Positions 43,926-52,613 of a DNA stretch of 64,000 bases are shown piece by piece. This DNA comes from Hsuehochloa calcarea (lineage: Eukaryota; Streptophyta; Magnoliopsida; Poales; Poaceae). Positions within the stretch are counted from its first letter, which is position 1. Every line of letters starts with the position of its first letter. Position numbers and translations under genes: made by a program. A model generated the notes under the pieces. The model saw only the letters and a program-made list of their open reading frames with translations. It searched no databases and was not told where the DNA came from. The stretch is taken from positions 8,747,534-8,811,533 of the forward strand of contig CM070615.1 of NCBI GenBank assembly GCA_036346395.1. Reading direction: 5' to 3'.

Positions 43926-44229
43926 GGGGCTTTCTTTGATTCTCAAGAGTTCCTTTGGTTTCTGCCCCTAATATTGCTTGCTGTGACACATGGAAAATCA
44001 TCTAGGATCATCTTTAACCCACGAGCAAGTTTTTGGATCTAGTTTTTGTTTTGACTCGGTTTTGAACCATCCTTCACTCAAACAGAAAAAAGATCAGAAC
44101 TTTTCCAAGGATCTTCACGTTCTTTAATTGGAATATGTTTCTGATAACCTAGAGAATGTGTATTCCAAGTTTCATCGAGTCGGAGCTGTAGATCAAAAGT
44201 TAGACCTATTTGTAACTTTGTTCTTGGGG
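43926..44229 (+). mobile_element. Copia G 3' LTR, right part (3' end missing)
   Basis: After the duplicated GGGGC the alignment with the 5' LTR resumes (TTTGATTCTCAAG, CTGCCCCTAATATTGC). It stops near 44229, where the hAT coding sequence begins. About the last 285 bases of the LTR are missing. Confidence 0.85.
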
Positions 44230-45249
44230 TGAGGATGTTCATAGCAGTCGTGTTCGCTGATGCGTTATCAAGAGTTGTAGAAGCAATCTTGTTATCTATC
44301 TTAAAATCATGAAGTACGTGTGGTATACACACGGCAATGGTCTCTCCTGTCTGTGATTCGTTAATAACCTTAAACTCTATCACTCTCTTATTTAGCTTGT
44401 AAGTGTCGTCTAAATAATGGGCTACAACACTGAGGTAGGCAGTTCTCTGGTGTGATGATGTCTAAATGTCTGAAGTTATAGCAAAAGAGGACTGAACTTG
44501 TAGGAATTATTCTTTTAGCTCTGCTAGTTCCTTATGATACATCCGTAAAATATTAGATACAGTGGTTCTCTTACTAACATATTGGTACTGTGGGCAACAA
44601 CCGCATTGGACCATTCTTTCAAACGCGCGACTTTCACCTATCCTAATCGGTTGATCTTCCGCAACAATATATCTAGGAATTTCCTCACAGACAGAAAGCG
44701 GATTGTATACCCAAGTACTTACAGAGCCATCGACATCGAAGTTTAGCTGTGTTTGTACTTCTCCCCCTTGGCTATGCGTCCCAATCTTGCGCAAGCATGC
44801 TTTATAGTGCCAGTTCAAGTGCCCTGTCCTTGCAGCTGTACGTGCAGATAATTTAGCTTGGCAATAATTATAAGTTGCGATATCTACCGTTTGGCTGTCT
44901 TGGATTTCCTGGCCCCAGGTCATGTGCTTCCCGCAATTCGCCCTTCGTCAAGATCCGCCAATGTTGCTATCCGTGGACGCGGGAGAGAACTCTGGAGTCC
45001 CCATTGGCTCCGAACCGCCCTGGTACTCCTTGTAGCCCTCCGTACCATCCAAATGACGGTCATACATACCGTAGTCTCCCATACTTGGCGAGAACTGGCG
45101 AGCATCAACTGGAGTCGGAGCCGGAGGAGGACTAGGGGAGTGGCGGCGAGAGCTTACACTAAGTCGCCCTACTGCCATTTTCGTGCTACGACTCCTTGGT
45201 AGCATACCGCTTGGGAGCTCCTTTGTGCTTCGACTCCTTGGTAGCATAA
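44230..45249 (-). pseudogene. hAT transposase N-terminal half (frameshifted, truncated)
   Basis: On the minus strand an ATG at 45249 (MLPRSRSTKELPSG, with MLPRSRSTK repeated) opens about 100 residues rich in Ser/Pro. After a frameshift, MTWGQEIQDSQTVD leads to ARTGHLNWHYKAC, the second half of a BED-type zinc finger. RAFERMVQCGCCPQYQYVSKRTTVSNIL follows. Further down comes the RNase H-like fold start, NESQTGETIAVCIPHVLHDF and LDNASANTTAMNIL, a signature of plant hAT transposases. The sequence ends at the Copia LTR junction. The C-terminal piece at 20478-20635 is on the same strand and could be the other end of the same gene, with the middle ~350 residues lost. Confidence 0.78.
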
Positions 45250-45360
45250 TGGATGGATAGATGGTGAATAAATAGGGAGAGTAGATGGATGTTGAAAAAA
45301 ATGAGGAGAGTAAATGGATGGTGAATAAATGAGGTGAGCTGAGAGTGGATGAATAAATGA
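45247..45360. repeat. Short tandem repeats in the hAT 5' untranslated region
   Basis: Imperfect ~25-35 bp units around ATGGATGGTGAATAAATGAGG, four to five copies, directly upstream of the hAT ATG. Confidence 0.7.
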
Positions 45361-45372
45361 GCACAGAGCTTC

Positions 45373-45382
45373 GTTTTATAGG
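45373..45382 (-). promoter_or_regulatory. hAT TATA box
   Basis: CCTATAAAAC on the minus strand, about 125 bases upstream of the hAT ATG, correctly oriented. Confidence 0.55.
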
Positions 45383-45542
45383 CACGGTTGCGCGGAGCCG
45401 TTGCTTCTCTATGCTTGCCCGTTGCGTAGAGAAATTTATGCCTATTGTCTCTCGCGATTGAAAAAAGATAAAACTGTGCTTGCCCGTTATCTCTCGACTT
45501 TCTCTAGCGATTTGAAAGAAAGCAAAACTTCTATCTTTATTT

Positions 45543-45800
45543 CCTCGGATTCCCCCGGCCGCTCTCTCTCTCCCCCTGGTTTCCCAGCCTCTCTCGCTCT
45601 CTCTTCCCCGATTCCTAGGCCCGACCGCTCTCTCTCTCTTTCTCTTTTCCCCTCGCCCCCTCGCCTCCCACGGCCCCCTCGCCCCCCCATCACCCCCCGT
45701 CACCCACCTCGACCCCCATCGCCCCCGTCGCCTCGCCTCCCGTCGCCCCCCTCGCACCCCCGTTGCCCCCTCGGTAGCCCCCCTCGCCCCCGTCTCGGCC
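45543..45800. repeat. Pyrimidine/C-rich tract (G-rich on minus strand)
   Basis: CT repeats followed by many CGCCCCC-type units. The minus strand has well over four runs of three or more G within 150 bases, so G-quadruplex formation upstream of the hAT promoter is plausible. Long reading frames here are composition artefacts. Confidence 0.75.
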
Positions 45801-46059
45801 GTCACCGGCTCGGCCTCCGACTCCTTTCATGGCAGTGCCCGCGCTTCACCTCCCTCCACGGTGTCTTTGGGAGGTGGCGCCACCGACGCCGTTGTCTTGG
45901 GTGTCTTTGGGGTGTCTTTGGCGTGCGGTCCGGCCGAAACCTGACATGCCACACTGGCCGCCGCTGCGTGCCGCCCATCGTGCTGTCTTCCTAGGCCTAG
46001 CCAGGCCCACTGTCCGTCTCGTGCCAGCTTGGCCCGCCACGTGGCTGAAGGATCTAGAC
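45801..46059. other. GC-rich stretch, nothing recognised
   Basis: About 260 bases with GTGTCTTTGGG repeats near 45862-45920. Short open frames on both strands lack any motif I know. Confidence 0.35.
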
Positions 46060-46260
46060 CCGCCATTATGAGTTAATGGAGTGTTTTGGTGATTAATGAC
46101 AAATCTAATTGTGAGACTAACATTTCTATTGCTATATCTAGTGTGTAGTGTCATTTGGATATAAATGTGAAATTCAACGAGTTATGCATTCGACTTATAC
46201 TCTTATATAATGTTGCATTCCTCGGATCCAAAATATAGTTTGAACTCCACCATAAGTAAA
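46060..46260 (+). mobile_element. Remnant of a SIRE-like 5' LTR start
   Basis: Resembles the start of the LTR at 46733: CCATTATGAGTTAATGG, GTGATTAATGACAA and GTGAGACTAAC here against CCATTATGTGTTAATGG, ATAATTAATGATAA and GTGTAACTAAC there. Only ~200 bases remain before it passes into the 3' tail of the element. Confidence 0.6.
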
Positions 46261-46732
46261 ACTTGAATATGTGCATATGTTTCTATCTACACATATGTGT
46301 ATGCACACATTTAGGGGGAGCTCATTCTATATTTTGTGGTTTCATTTGTATTGATCCATATTTCGTGTTCCACATATATTTGGGATCCTTACTTTGAAAC
46401 ATATCCGTATGAGTATACAAAACTTGTGTAGTCTTTGTGTACTTATGTTTTGAGTATATAGAACTTGTGTAGTTCGTGTATACTCATGTTTCGAATATAT
46501 ATAAAACTTGTGTAGTTTTTGTATATTCATGTTGTGAGTATATGGAACTTATGTAGGTCTCGTATACTCATGTTTTGAGCATGCAGAACTTGTGTAGTTC
46601 TCGCATACTCATGATGTGAGTACATATATATAACTTGTGTAGTTAATATATACTCATATCGTGTTACTTTTATCAATTCAATTTTAATGTGTAATTGAAA
46701 TGGTTATCATCAATTACCAAAGAGGGAAAGAT
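46261..46732 (+). mobile_element. 3' tail of a deleted SIRE-like Copia, with tandem repeats
   Basis: Non-coding. Starts around TTTAGGGGGAGC and ends at CAAAGAGGGAAAGA, a polypurine-like tract just before the LTR. In between (46395-46665) there are six ~42-bp units based on AACTTGTGTAGT followed by GTATACTCATG, at 46421, 46462, 46505, 46546, 46587 and 46632. The whole coding part of the element is gone. Confidence 0.7.
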
Positions 46733-46902
46733 TGATGTATCTTGTCCCACCATTATGTGTTAATGGTATGATGTGATAATTAATGATAATCATATTGTGT
46801 AACTAACATTTTCCATATGTTGGATGTATAGGTTATGTTCCAGGGTGATGAAGACTTGGGATGATCATGAGTTGATCATCAAGTCAAGATTAAGTGAAGG
46901 AT

Positions 46903-47160
46903 GCATCATGTGTTGATGCATATGAAGAGCTTGAAGAAATGAGAATCATCATGTGTCGATGATGATTAAATAGAAGACCCATCATGTGTTGATGGAGGTC
47001 AAGTGAAGAAATACATCATGTGTTGATGCATGTCAAGACTCAGGATGAGGAAATCATCATATGTTGATGATATTCAAGACAAGATCTTGAAGTGAAGAAA
47101 TTATCATGTGTTAATGATTGTCAAAGTCAAGGACCCGGACTTGAAGTGTTGATGTACGTC
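46903..47160. repeat. ATCATGTGTTGATG motif array
   Basis: Six to seven copies of CATCATGTGTTGATG or close variants, 35-50 bp apart. The motif is itself partly palindromic (CATCA...TGATG). Confidence 0.8.
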
Positions 47161-47373
47161 ATCAAGCTTCAAGAAGATGCAAGGCAAAGGTATGACTAGC
47201 TAGAGCTAAGGATGTGTTCCTAGTCTTTTACCGGTCTTGGTGTTTGGATGGAAGACCGGATTGCTAGTATAGGATTACCGTACTATTAAGAGGGGTCTTG
47301 ACTAGTGGCATGAGTTAGTCATGTGTTGATAGCTCATTATGTTTGCTCTAGCTCATCTATGCATGGAGCTATT

Positions 47374-47720
47374 ATTTGCGAACGTGTTTTGCAAATAATT
47401 GATGCTCATGCATTTAATATTTGTAGCATCGGACTATAGTTTGCAAATGTGTTTTGCAAATAGTTGAAGTCCATGCACCTTAGCCTTGTGGTATGATGTT
47501 GTTATTTGCGAATGTGTTTTGCAAATAGTTGATGCTCATGTTTGATTTCTTGTAGCATGCGACTTAAGTTTCCAAATGAGTTTTGCAAATGGTGTAAGTC
47601 CATGCACCTTATTCCTTGTGGTATTATTCTAAAGGTTGGCAAATGTGTTTTACAACTTGTTAGGAATATTGCATGTGATCCTTGTTGGTATGGTTTATCA
47701 ATTGGCAAATGTGTTTTGCA
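47374..47720. repeat. Six ~66-bp repeats, GCAAATGTGTTTTGCAAAT
   Basis: Units start near 47374, 47441, 47504, 47570, 47637 and 47702. Each core TTTGCAAATGTGTTTTGCAAA has inverted ends (TTTGC...GCAAA), alternating with GATGCTCATG or GTCCATGCACC spacers. Confidence 0.85.
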
Positions 47721-47762
47721 ATTAGAGTTGTTGGAAAAGCCATTTGCTGCTTTGTTAGAATA

Positions 47763-48160
47763 ATCGGTAGTTCCGGCGTTATAACTGCGGAACTACCGCT
47801 AGGCGGAACTTCCGAAAATCTCGCGGAATTTTTTTCTCCAGAGAGCACCCTTTTTGGGACTTAGCCGATTTTCTGGAAGCGCGGTAGTACCATCATGTTG
47901 GGAGCGGAACTACCGCACCGCGGAAGTTCTGATTTTCGCGCAGAACGTTTTTTCCAGAGATGGTCTTTTTGCGCTTCATTGAAGAGCGGTAGTACCGCAA
48001 GAAATTTGCGGAACTTCCGATAATCGAAAGTACCGTAAATTAGTTGGCGGTAGTTCCGCGCTGATTTTTCCAACGACTAGTTTCTCGTCTGATATAGCCG
48101 TTACTGTGCTTGTCACTGAGGTGCGGAAGTACCGACCGTATAACGGCGGTAGTTCCGCAT
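47763..48160. repeat. GCGGTAGTTCCGC / GCGGAACTACCGC array
   Basis: About eleven copies of a 13-base motif and its reverse complement (GCGGTAGTNCCGC), in both orientations, ending 50 bp upstream of the LTR TATA box. Confidence 0.87.
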
Positions 48161-48211
48161 ATGCTGATTTTGCAGCATATTCTCTCCCAACGGCTAGTTT
48201 TTGTGTGTGGC

Positions 48212-48220
48212 CTATATATA
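48212..48220 (+). promoter_or_regulatory. SIRE-like LTR TATA box
   Basis: CTATATATA, directly downstream of the GCGGTAGTTCCGC array. Confidence 0.65.
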
Positions 48221-48990
48221 CCCACCTTGGCCGGTTGAGAAAGGTGGTTGGTGTTATTTTGAACCTCTATTGAGCGTCTTGAGCTAAGAGCAAGCCTCTC
48301 ATTCTATTTTGTGCATGTGTTACATTTGGTGAGATTAGAGAGCAAACCATAAGTGCATGTGTTGCCTTAGGTAGTGGATTGTGTATCCACTTGAGCGTTG
48401 ACACTTGATTAGTTCAAGTGAAGGTTGAGATTTGTTTCTCTTGGTGTTTGCCGACACCTAGACGGCGTGGAGGCGTCGTGCCCGGTGATCTTCTCAAAGA
48501 AGCTTGTGAGAAGGCCTGTGTGGTTGTGAGTGGTTTGGTGCTCGTCATCTCCGGAGTGGAGGCAAAGCAATCTTAGTGGAGCGAGGTGTTGGTTCGTGTT
48601 GGAACCGGTCCAAGTGGTTGGACTTACCTCGGAGGTGTTGGCTTAATTAGTGGAGCCGGTCCAACGTGGTTGGGCTTACCTCAACATGGATTAGGGGAGA
48701 CCGGCAAGTCTCCGAACACCACGGAAAAATATAATTGTGTCATCTTGATTTGTCTTGTGCTTTACTTTGAGCAATTTACATTACATGCCTTAATTGCTTA
48801 TATATCTTTGTATGATTGCTCTCATTGTATTGTATTCATATTGTTGGTGCACCTAGTTGAGCCTAGTTGATTTAGGTTTTAATTATGCAAAACTAATTTG
48901 TTATTAGCTTCCGCATTATATATTGGTTTTAGCGTTAAAGATTTTTAAAACCGCCTATTCACCCCCCTCTAGTCGGCCACCTCGATCTTA

Positions 48991-49400
48991 TAGTGGCGTG
49001 CCGAGCCGACCGGGCCTTGGGTGGCCATGGAATGGCCCGTCCCGACTCCCACCTCTATGCAGAATCACTTCATTGGCTCGCCTGTTAGGTGGGGTCCACG
49101 CCCTTCGTGGAGAACCTTCCGCGAAAGGGAGGGGTCAACGAGTCAACTCCGGGGACCAGGGGAGGACGGGTCCGCATGTCAGCGTGTCTAAGCTAGCTCA
49201 GTTCACGCGTGGCCTGTGAAGCGCCCATTCGCACGTGTTCGCCAGCCTGCCTCGCCTGCGTTTGCTCGCGTCCCTGCGCCTCAATTCCGCTGCCAGGCGG
49301 ACCCAGGTGCATCATCGTCTCCAAGTCGCCTTCGTCCTCGCAAGTCCGAAGCCGCATCCGCCATGGATCTTTTAGAAGCTCCATCCGGCAAATCAAAATT
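48991..49400. other. GC-rich stretch between Copia LTR and gypsy LTR B
   Basis: No gene or motif recognised. It could be host flank or part of the U3 of LTR B, whose left boundary is unsure. Confidence 0.35.
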
Positions 49401-49538
49401 TCCAACTATAACATCCCGGGAAAATCATGTGAAGCTTGATCTCTATCTCTTCCGCATCTGTTGGGATATGTCCAACTATAACATCCTAGGAAAATCATGC
49501 GAAGCTTGATCTCTATCTCTTCCGCATCTGTTTAGATC
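49401..49538. repeat. 70-bp tandem duplication at the start of LTR B
   Basis: Two copies (from 49401 and 49471) of a unit containing TCCAACTATAACATCC and GAAGCTTGATCTCTATCTCT. TATAACATCC resembles the LTR start TGTAACATCC of element D. Confidence 0.85.
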
Positions 49539-51052
49539 AAAATCATATCCCAATTCTATTTCTATCTCTAAAATCTGTGGAGTCCGAGTTTATGCCAATT
49601 TGGGGATTTCCAAACCCAGCACGCTCGGGCCCTATAAAAGACACCCCGTGTTCGCATTGCTTCCCACACCACCAACCCTAGATCAATTCCACCCCAATCA
49701 CCCTAGCGCCATCGCGATTTGAGTTTTAGAGTTCGATTACCGAAACCCTAAAAACTTCAATTCCTCCGTCGCCAGCGTTGCTCCACCTCCGTGGACCTCG
49801 CCGCCGACTTCCTCGTTGCAAGAGCATCCTCGTGCACTTCTCTTTGACCCCGGAGCGTCTTTGGTGTTCAACCCCCGACAACTCCCGACCTTCGTTCTCC
49901 GCTCCGGCTGCAATTCTGGCCGACCCATCACTCTGCAGTGCCAACTCGAGCATCTCCAGGTGCGTAATAGCGAGGGCTACCCAATGCGATCACTCACTCC
50001 CAGTGAGCCACCGTCGTTCGTTGTTGTCGTGCACACCTGGGCCTCGCCACCGTTCATCTGACGCTTCACGCCATGTGCACAGACAGTTGAGCCTCGTTGC
50101 CTGTGTGTCACCGTCGTGGCGTCCACACCAGTGCCGTGTGTAAACCCGCATGGCAGTCTAACCCATCCCAGATCTGATCGGTTCGGTAGACTCAGTCCAC
50201 CGTGAGCCGAGTCACTGACATGTGGCCCACATGTCAGATTTTCTTTTATTACTTTTAATTCCGAATTTCAGTGATGATGTCATGCCGGCGTCATTATTCG
50301 ATTTTCCAGTAGGAAAATAAATCCCAAAATTCCAATAATTCCAATTTAGGGTTTTTCTTTATATGTAAACTTCCAAAGCTCATATCTTCTTCATTCGAAC
50401 TTCGATTGAGCCCATTCCAATTCCTACATTCATTTAAATTCAAGCTCTATTTATCTGAGATTTTTATTTAATTTTTAGAGTTTGTTTTATCTCTGTTATT
50501 TATTTATTCTTTTTATTTATTTCGTTTACGAGTAAACGTTAATTCTTCGGGGACTTTGGAAGAAGAAGGAGTGCTGGAAGATCAAGACCAGTACCTAGAC
50601 CTATTCCAAGGAAAGTTATACATTTGATCATATTGCACCTAGTTTTTAAAATAATTTGATTCAAATTATTGTATTTTACTTTAAGTATTTATTTAAATGT
50701 TTTTTGGTTTAGTTATTAATCCAAATTATTACATTCACCTTGTCTATTATTATGTCATGGTCTTTTGTCAAGTTGATATTATCATAGCACCAACGTGGGT
50801 TGGTTAGATACAAGTAGATTGCTTAACCATGCTACGAGTCATCATTTCATGCGAGTTACAAATATAAACTTGACTAAGTGATTTTGGAATTGTGTGGTGG
50901 AACTATGTGCGCTGTGTGCTATTACTCGTTTATGCTATAATTCGTCTTGTGTGGATCGATATTCATCTATCTTGACACTGTGTGCACTAGCGTGATGCTG
51001 GACTAGTGCATTATACACAAAGGGTACATAATTACATTTTTGGGCCCCGATA
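49407..51052 (+). mobile_element. Gypsy element B 5' LTR (left boundary uncertain)
   Basis: Diverged relative of the element D LTR. TTCCAAAGCTCATATCTTC, TCGATTGAGCCCATTC and GAGCTCTATTTAT near 50370-50450 align with 53870-53950. It ends GGGCCCCGATA, five bases before an intact primer site; the canonical final CA reads TA. The left end may be at 49407 (TATAACATCC, TG changed to TA) or further left. No coding region inside. Confidence 0.72.
49632..49639 (+). promoter_or_regulatory. LTR B TATA box
   Basis: CTATAAAAG, followed by GACACCCCG; well-formed plant TATA element. Confidence 0.6.
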
Positions 51053-51056
51053 GAGG

Positions 51057-51070
51057 TGGTATCAGAGCCA
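51057..51070 (+). other. Primer-binding site of element B (intact)
   Basis: TGGTATCAGAGCCA, full 14-base match to initiator tRNA-Met, in contrast to the 13-base versions in array copy 2 and element D. Confidence 0.9.
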
Positions 51071-51264
51071 TACTGACTGTAGGTCTCGACCTTAGTTAGA
51101 TCGGCCTTCTTAGAGTATTCAAACTATTTTCTAAAGCAAAATTAACTTGCAATATTAATTGAACTACTTAACTGCTCTCGTGTCTTTCTTGACTCAACTA
51201 TTGCTGAATTTTTTTCTCTCCCCATTGTTTTTAAGTTGTTCTTACCCTCTTGTCTATCTTATCA

Positions 51265-51867
51265 GATGTCTCATCTTCAGAACTATGGTGAGCGCAAGGG
51301 GGGACTTACCGCTCAGCTTTGGAAGTTGCTGCAGGTGCTTGGAGGATTCGACCGTCCGATGTACCGTGGCAGCAACTGGGTAATGAACGACCGAGATCGT
51401 TGAGTGATCTTCCACTTGACTATCTATGCCAGGAGGGACATCAAAGCAAGCTGACCGCTGAACATCTCAGCACGAAGGATGGTTTGGATCGAAGCAATTC
51501 AAGAGTCTTAGCGCCTCGCTATCCTAAGGATCTGCAACATGTACGCTCACGAGCTTCAAGATACTGTCTTCCGTTACCACCCTCGTACCTCTGCAGTGGA
51601 TCTTTATGCATGTTACCCGTCTACAGATGGAGAAAGCAACGCCACCGTGGTGCATCTTGCCCCGTTCACTGCTGCTCAGGAGGAGTCACTGGAGTTGGTC
51701 GCCACAGAGCTGGAATGCGTCTACGAGACCTTGCAAATGACAGAAGAAAGGATCGCCACTTTAGAGGAAGCTCTCTACGGTCAGCACAAGCACGAGGAGG
51801 ATCAAGAAGAGGAAGACCCTGAAGAAGAAGACCCAGAGGAAGCTAAGGAGCCAGCAGAGACAGCAGA
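51265..51867 (+). pseudogene. Element B pre-gag leader ORF, first part
   Basis: A reading frame between primer site and gag that is not gag. It starts MSHLQNYGERKGGLTAQLW (51265). After frameshifts it runs from 51539 as YAHELQDTVFRYHPRTSAVD, then VATELECVYETLQMTEERIA (helical, probably coiled coil), and a strongly acidic DQEEEDPEEEDPEEAKEP tail. At 51867 it is cut by solo LTR C. Past that LTR the same frame continues at 62505. About 200-250 residues in all. I do not recognise a domain. Element D has an ORF of similar size at the same place, although the residues differ, so a conserved accessory protein of this lineage is possible. Confidence 0.62.
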
Positions 51868-52613
51868 TGTAATACTCTGTTTAATTCTAAGGAAGAAATC
51901 ATTCAGAAAGAGAAAATAGAATGAAGAAAAGGGGGTTTCTGCAGTTCTTCGGCAACCTGGGCCTCGAGCCTTGGCCTAGAAGGCCCATGAGGGGCCGACC
52001 ACCTATAAAAGGAGGGGGAAAAACCCTAGCCGACACTATAGCTACAGTACCACACTGCTACAGTACTACTACATTGCATCCTCCCCCTCCCCGGTCTTGC
52101 GCCTACTCCACCTCCCCGCGCCGTCGTCTCCCGGTGCCACTACTTCCCCCATTGGTCGGCTGAGCGAGGAGAAGAGGAGAGGGAGAAGCACCTCGCTGGG
52201 AACTCAGCAGGCTAGCAAGTCTCCAAGGGTAATCCTCCCAATCCCATTAGATTGAGGTATAATTTTTGTGATTAGGCGAGATCGGTAGAAGATTGATTCT
52301 AGTAGTCTGTATAAATCGTCTGTTTTCTAGTGGTTAACTGCAGATTTTGACCAGGGAGTCTCCTAGAGAGTTGTAGGTATCGTCGCTGGCTTTCCATAGA
52401 GTCTGAGAACACTCAATTTGGAGTTGGGAATCGCGAGTTATGAATTTTTCAATGTGGCTGTTCTAGGATTCTGTCGGGATTCTGACAGATCGTAGAAATT
52501 GGTTAATAAGAATTGGATAATGAATTTTTTCGAGGATCTCACCAAAAAAAAGGTTGTAGATATTTTCATAGGCTTTCCAGAGAGATAAAAATCACATTTT
52601 TGGATGTCTGTAC
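51868..52613 (+). mobile_element. Solo LTR C, left part
   Basis: Starts TGTAATACTC right after GCAGA in the leader ORF; the right part ends GTGTTACA before GTAGA. The two 5-base flanks match at four positions, consistent with an aged target duplication. It contains a TATA box and a pyrimidine-rich leader-like stretch. No internal region exists, so it is a solo LTR of about 2.04 kb once element D is removed. Confidence 0.8.
52003..52010 (+). promoter_or_regulatory. LTR C TATA box
   Basis: CTATAAAAGGAGG, plus strand, followed by AAACCCTAGCC and a C-rich leader. Confidence 0.6.

Larger units (their letters stand above)
23791..44229 (+). mobile_element. Copia element G (SIRE/Maximus-like), with nested gypsy
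   Basis: Plus-strand Copia element: 5'-truncated 5' LTR, primer site, gag, integrase, RT-RNase H, long 3' untranslated region, and a 3' LTR split by the Tat-type gypsy and then 3'-truncated. Gag opening (KPHVFDGLDYAYWKN) and the G-rich 3' region match the SIRE/Maximus style. The protease is deleted. Both outer ends are deletion junctions without a target duplication. Confidence 0.85.
46733..48990 (+). mobile_element. SIRE-like Copia LTR, ~2.26 kb
   Basis: Starts near TGATGTATCTTGTCCC after the polypurine tract. It ends near TATTCACCCCCCTCTAGTCGG...TCTTATA, the usual end of such rice Copia LTRs. It is followed by a degraded primer site (GTGGCGTGCCGAGCC where GTGGTATCAGAGCC is expected). It holds three different repeat arrays and a TATA box. 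No internal region follows, so this is a solo or residual LTR. Confidence 0.72.

Noticed and set aside
45401..45994. Pro/Arg-rich frame across the C-rich tract
   Set aside because: Created by CCC-rich simple sequence; no start context, motif or conserved neighbour.
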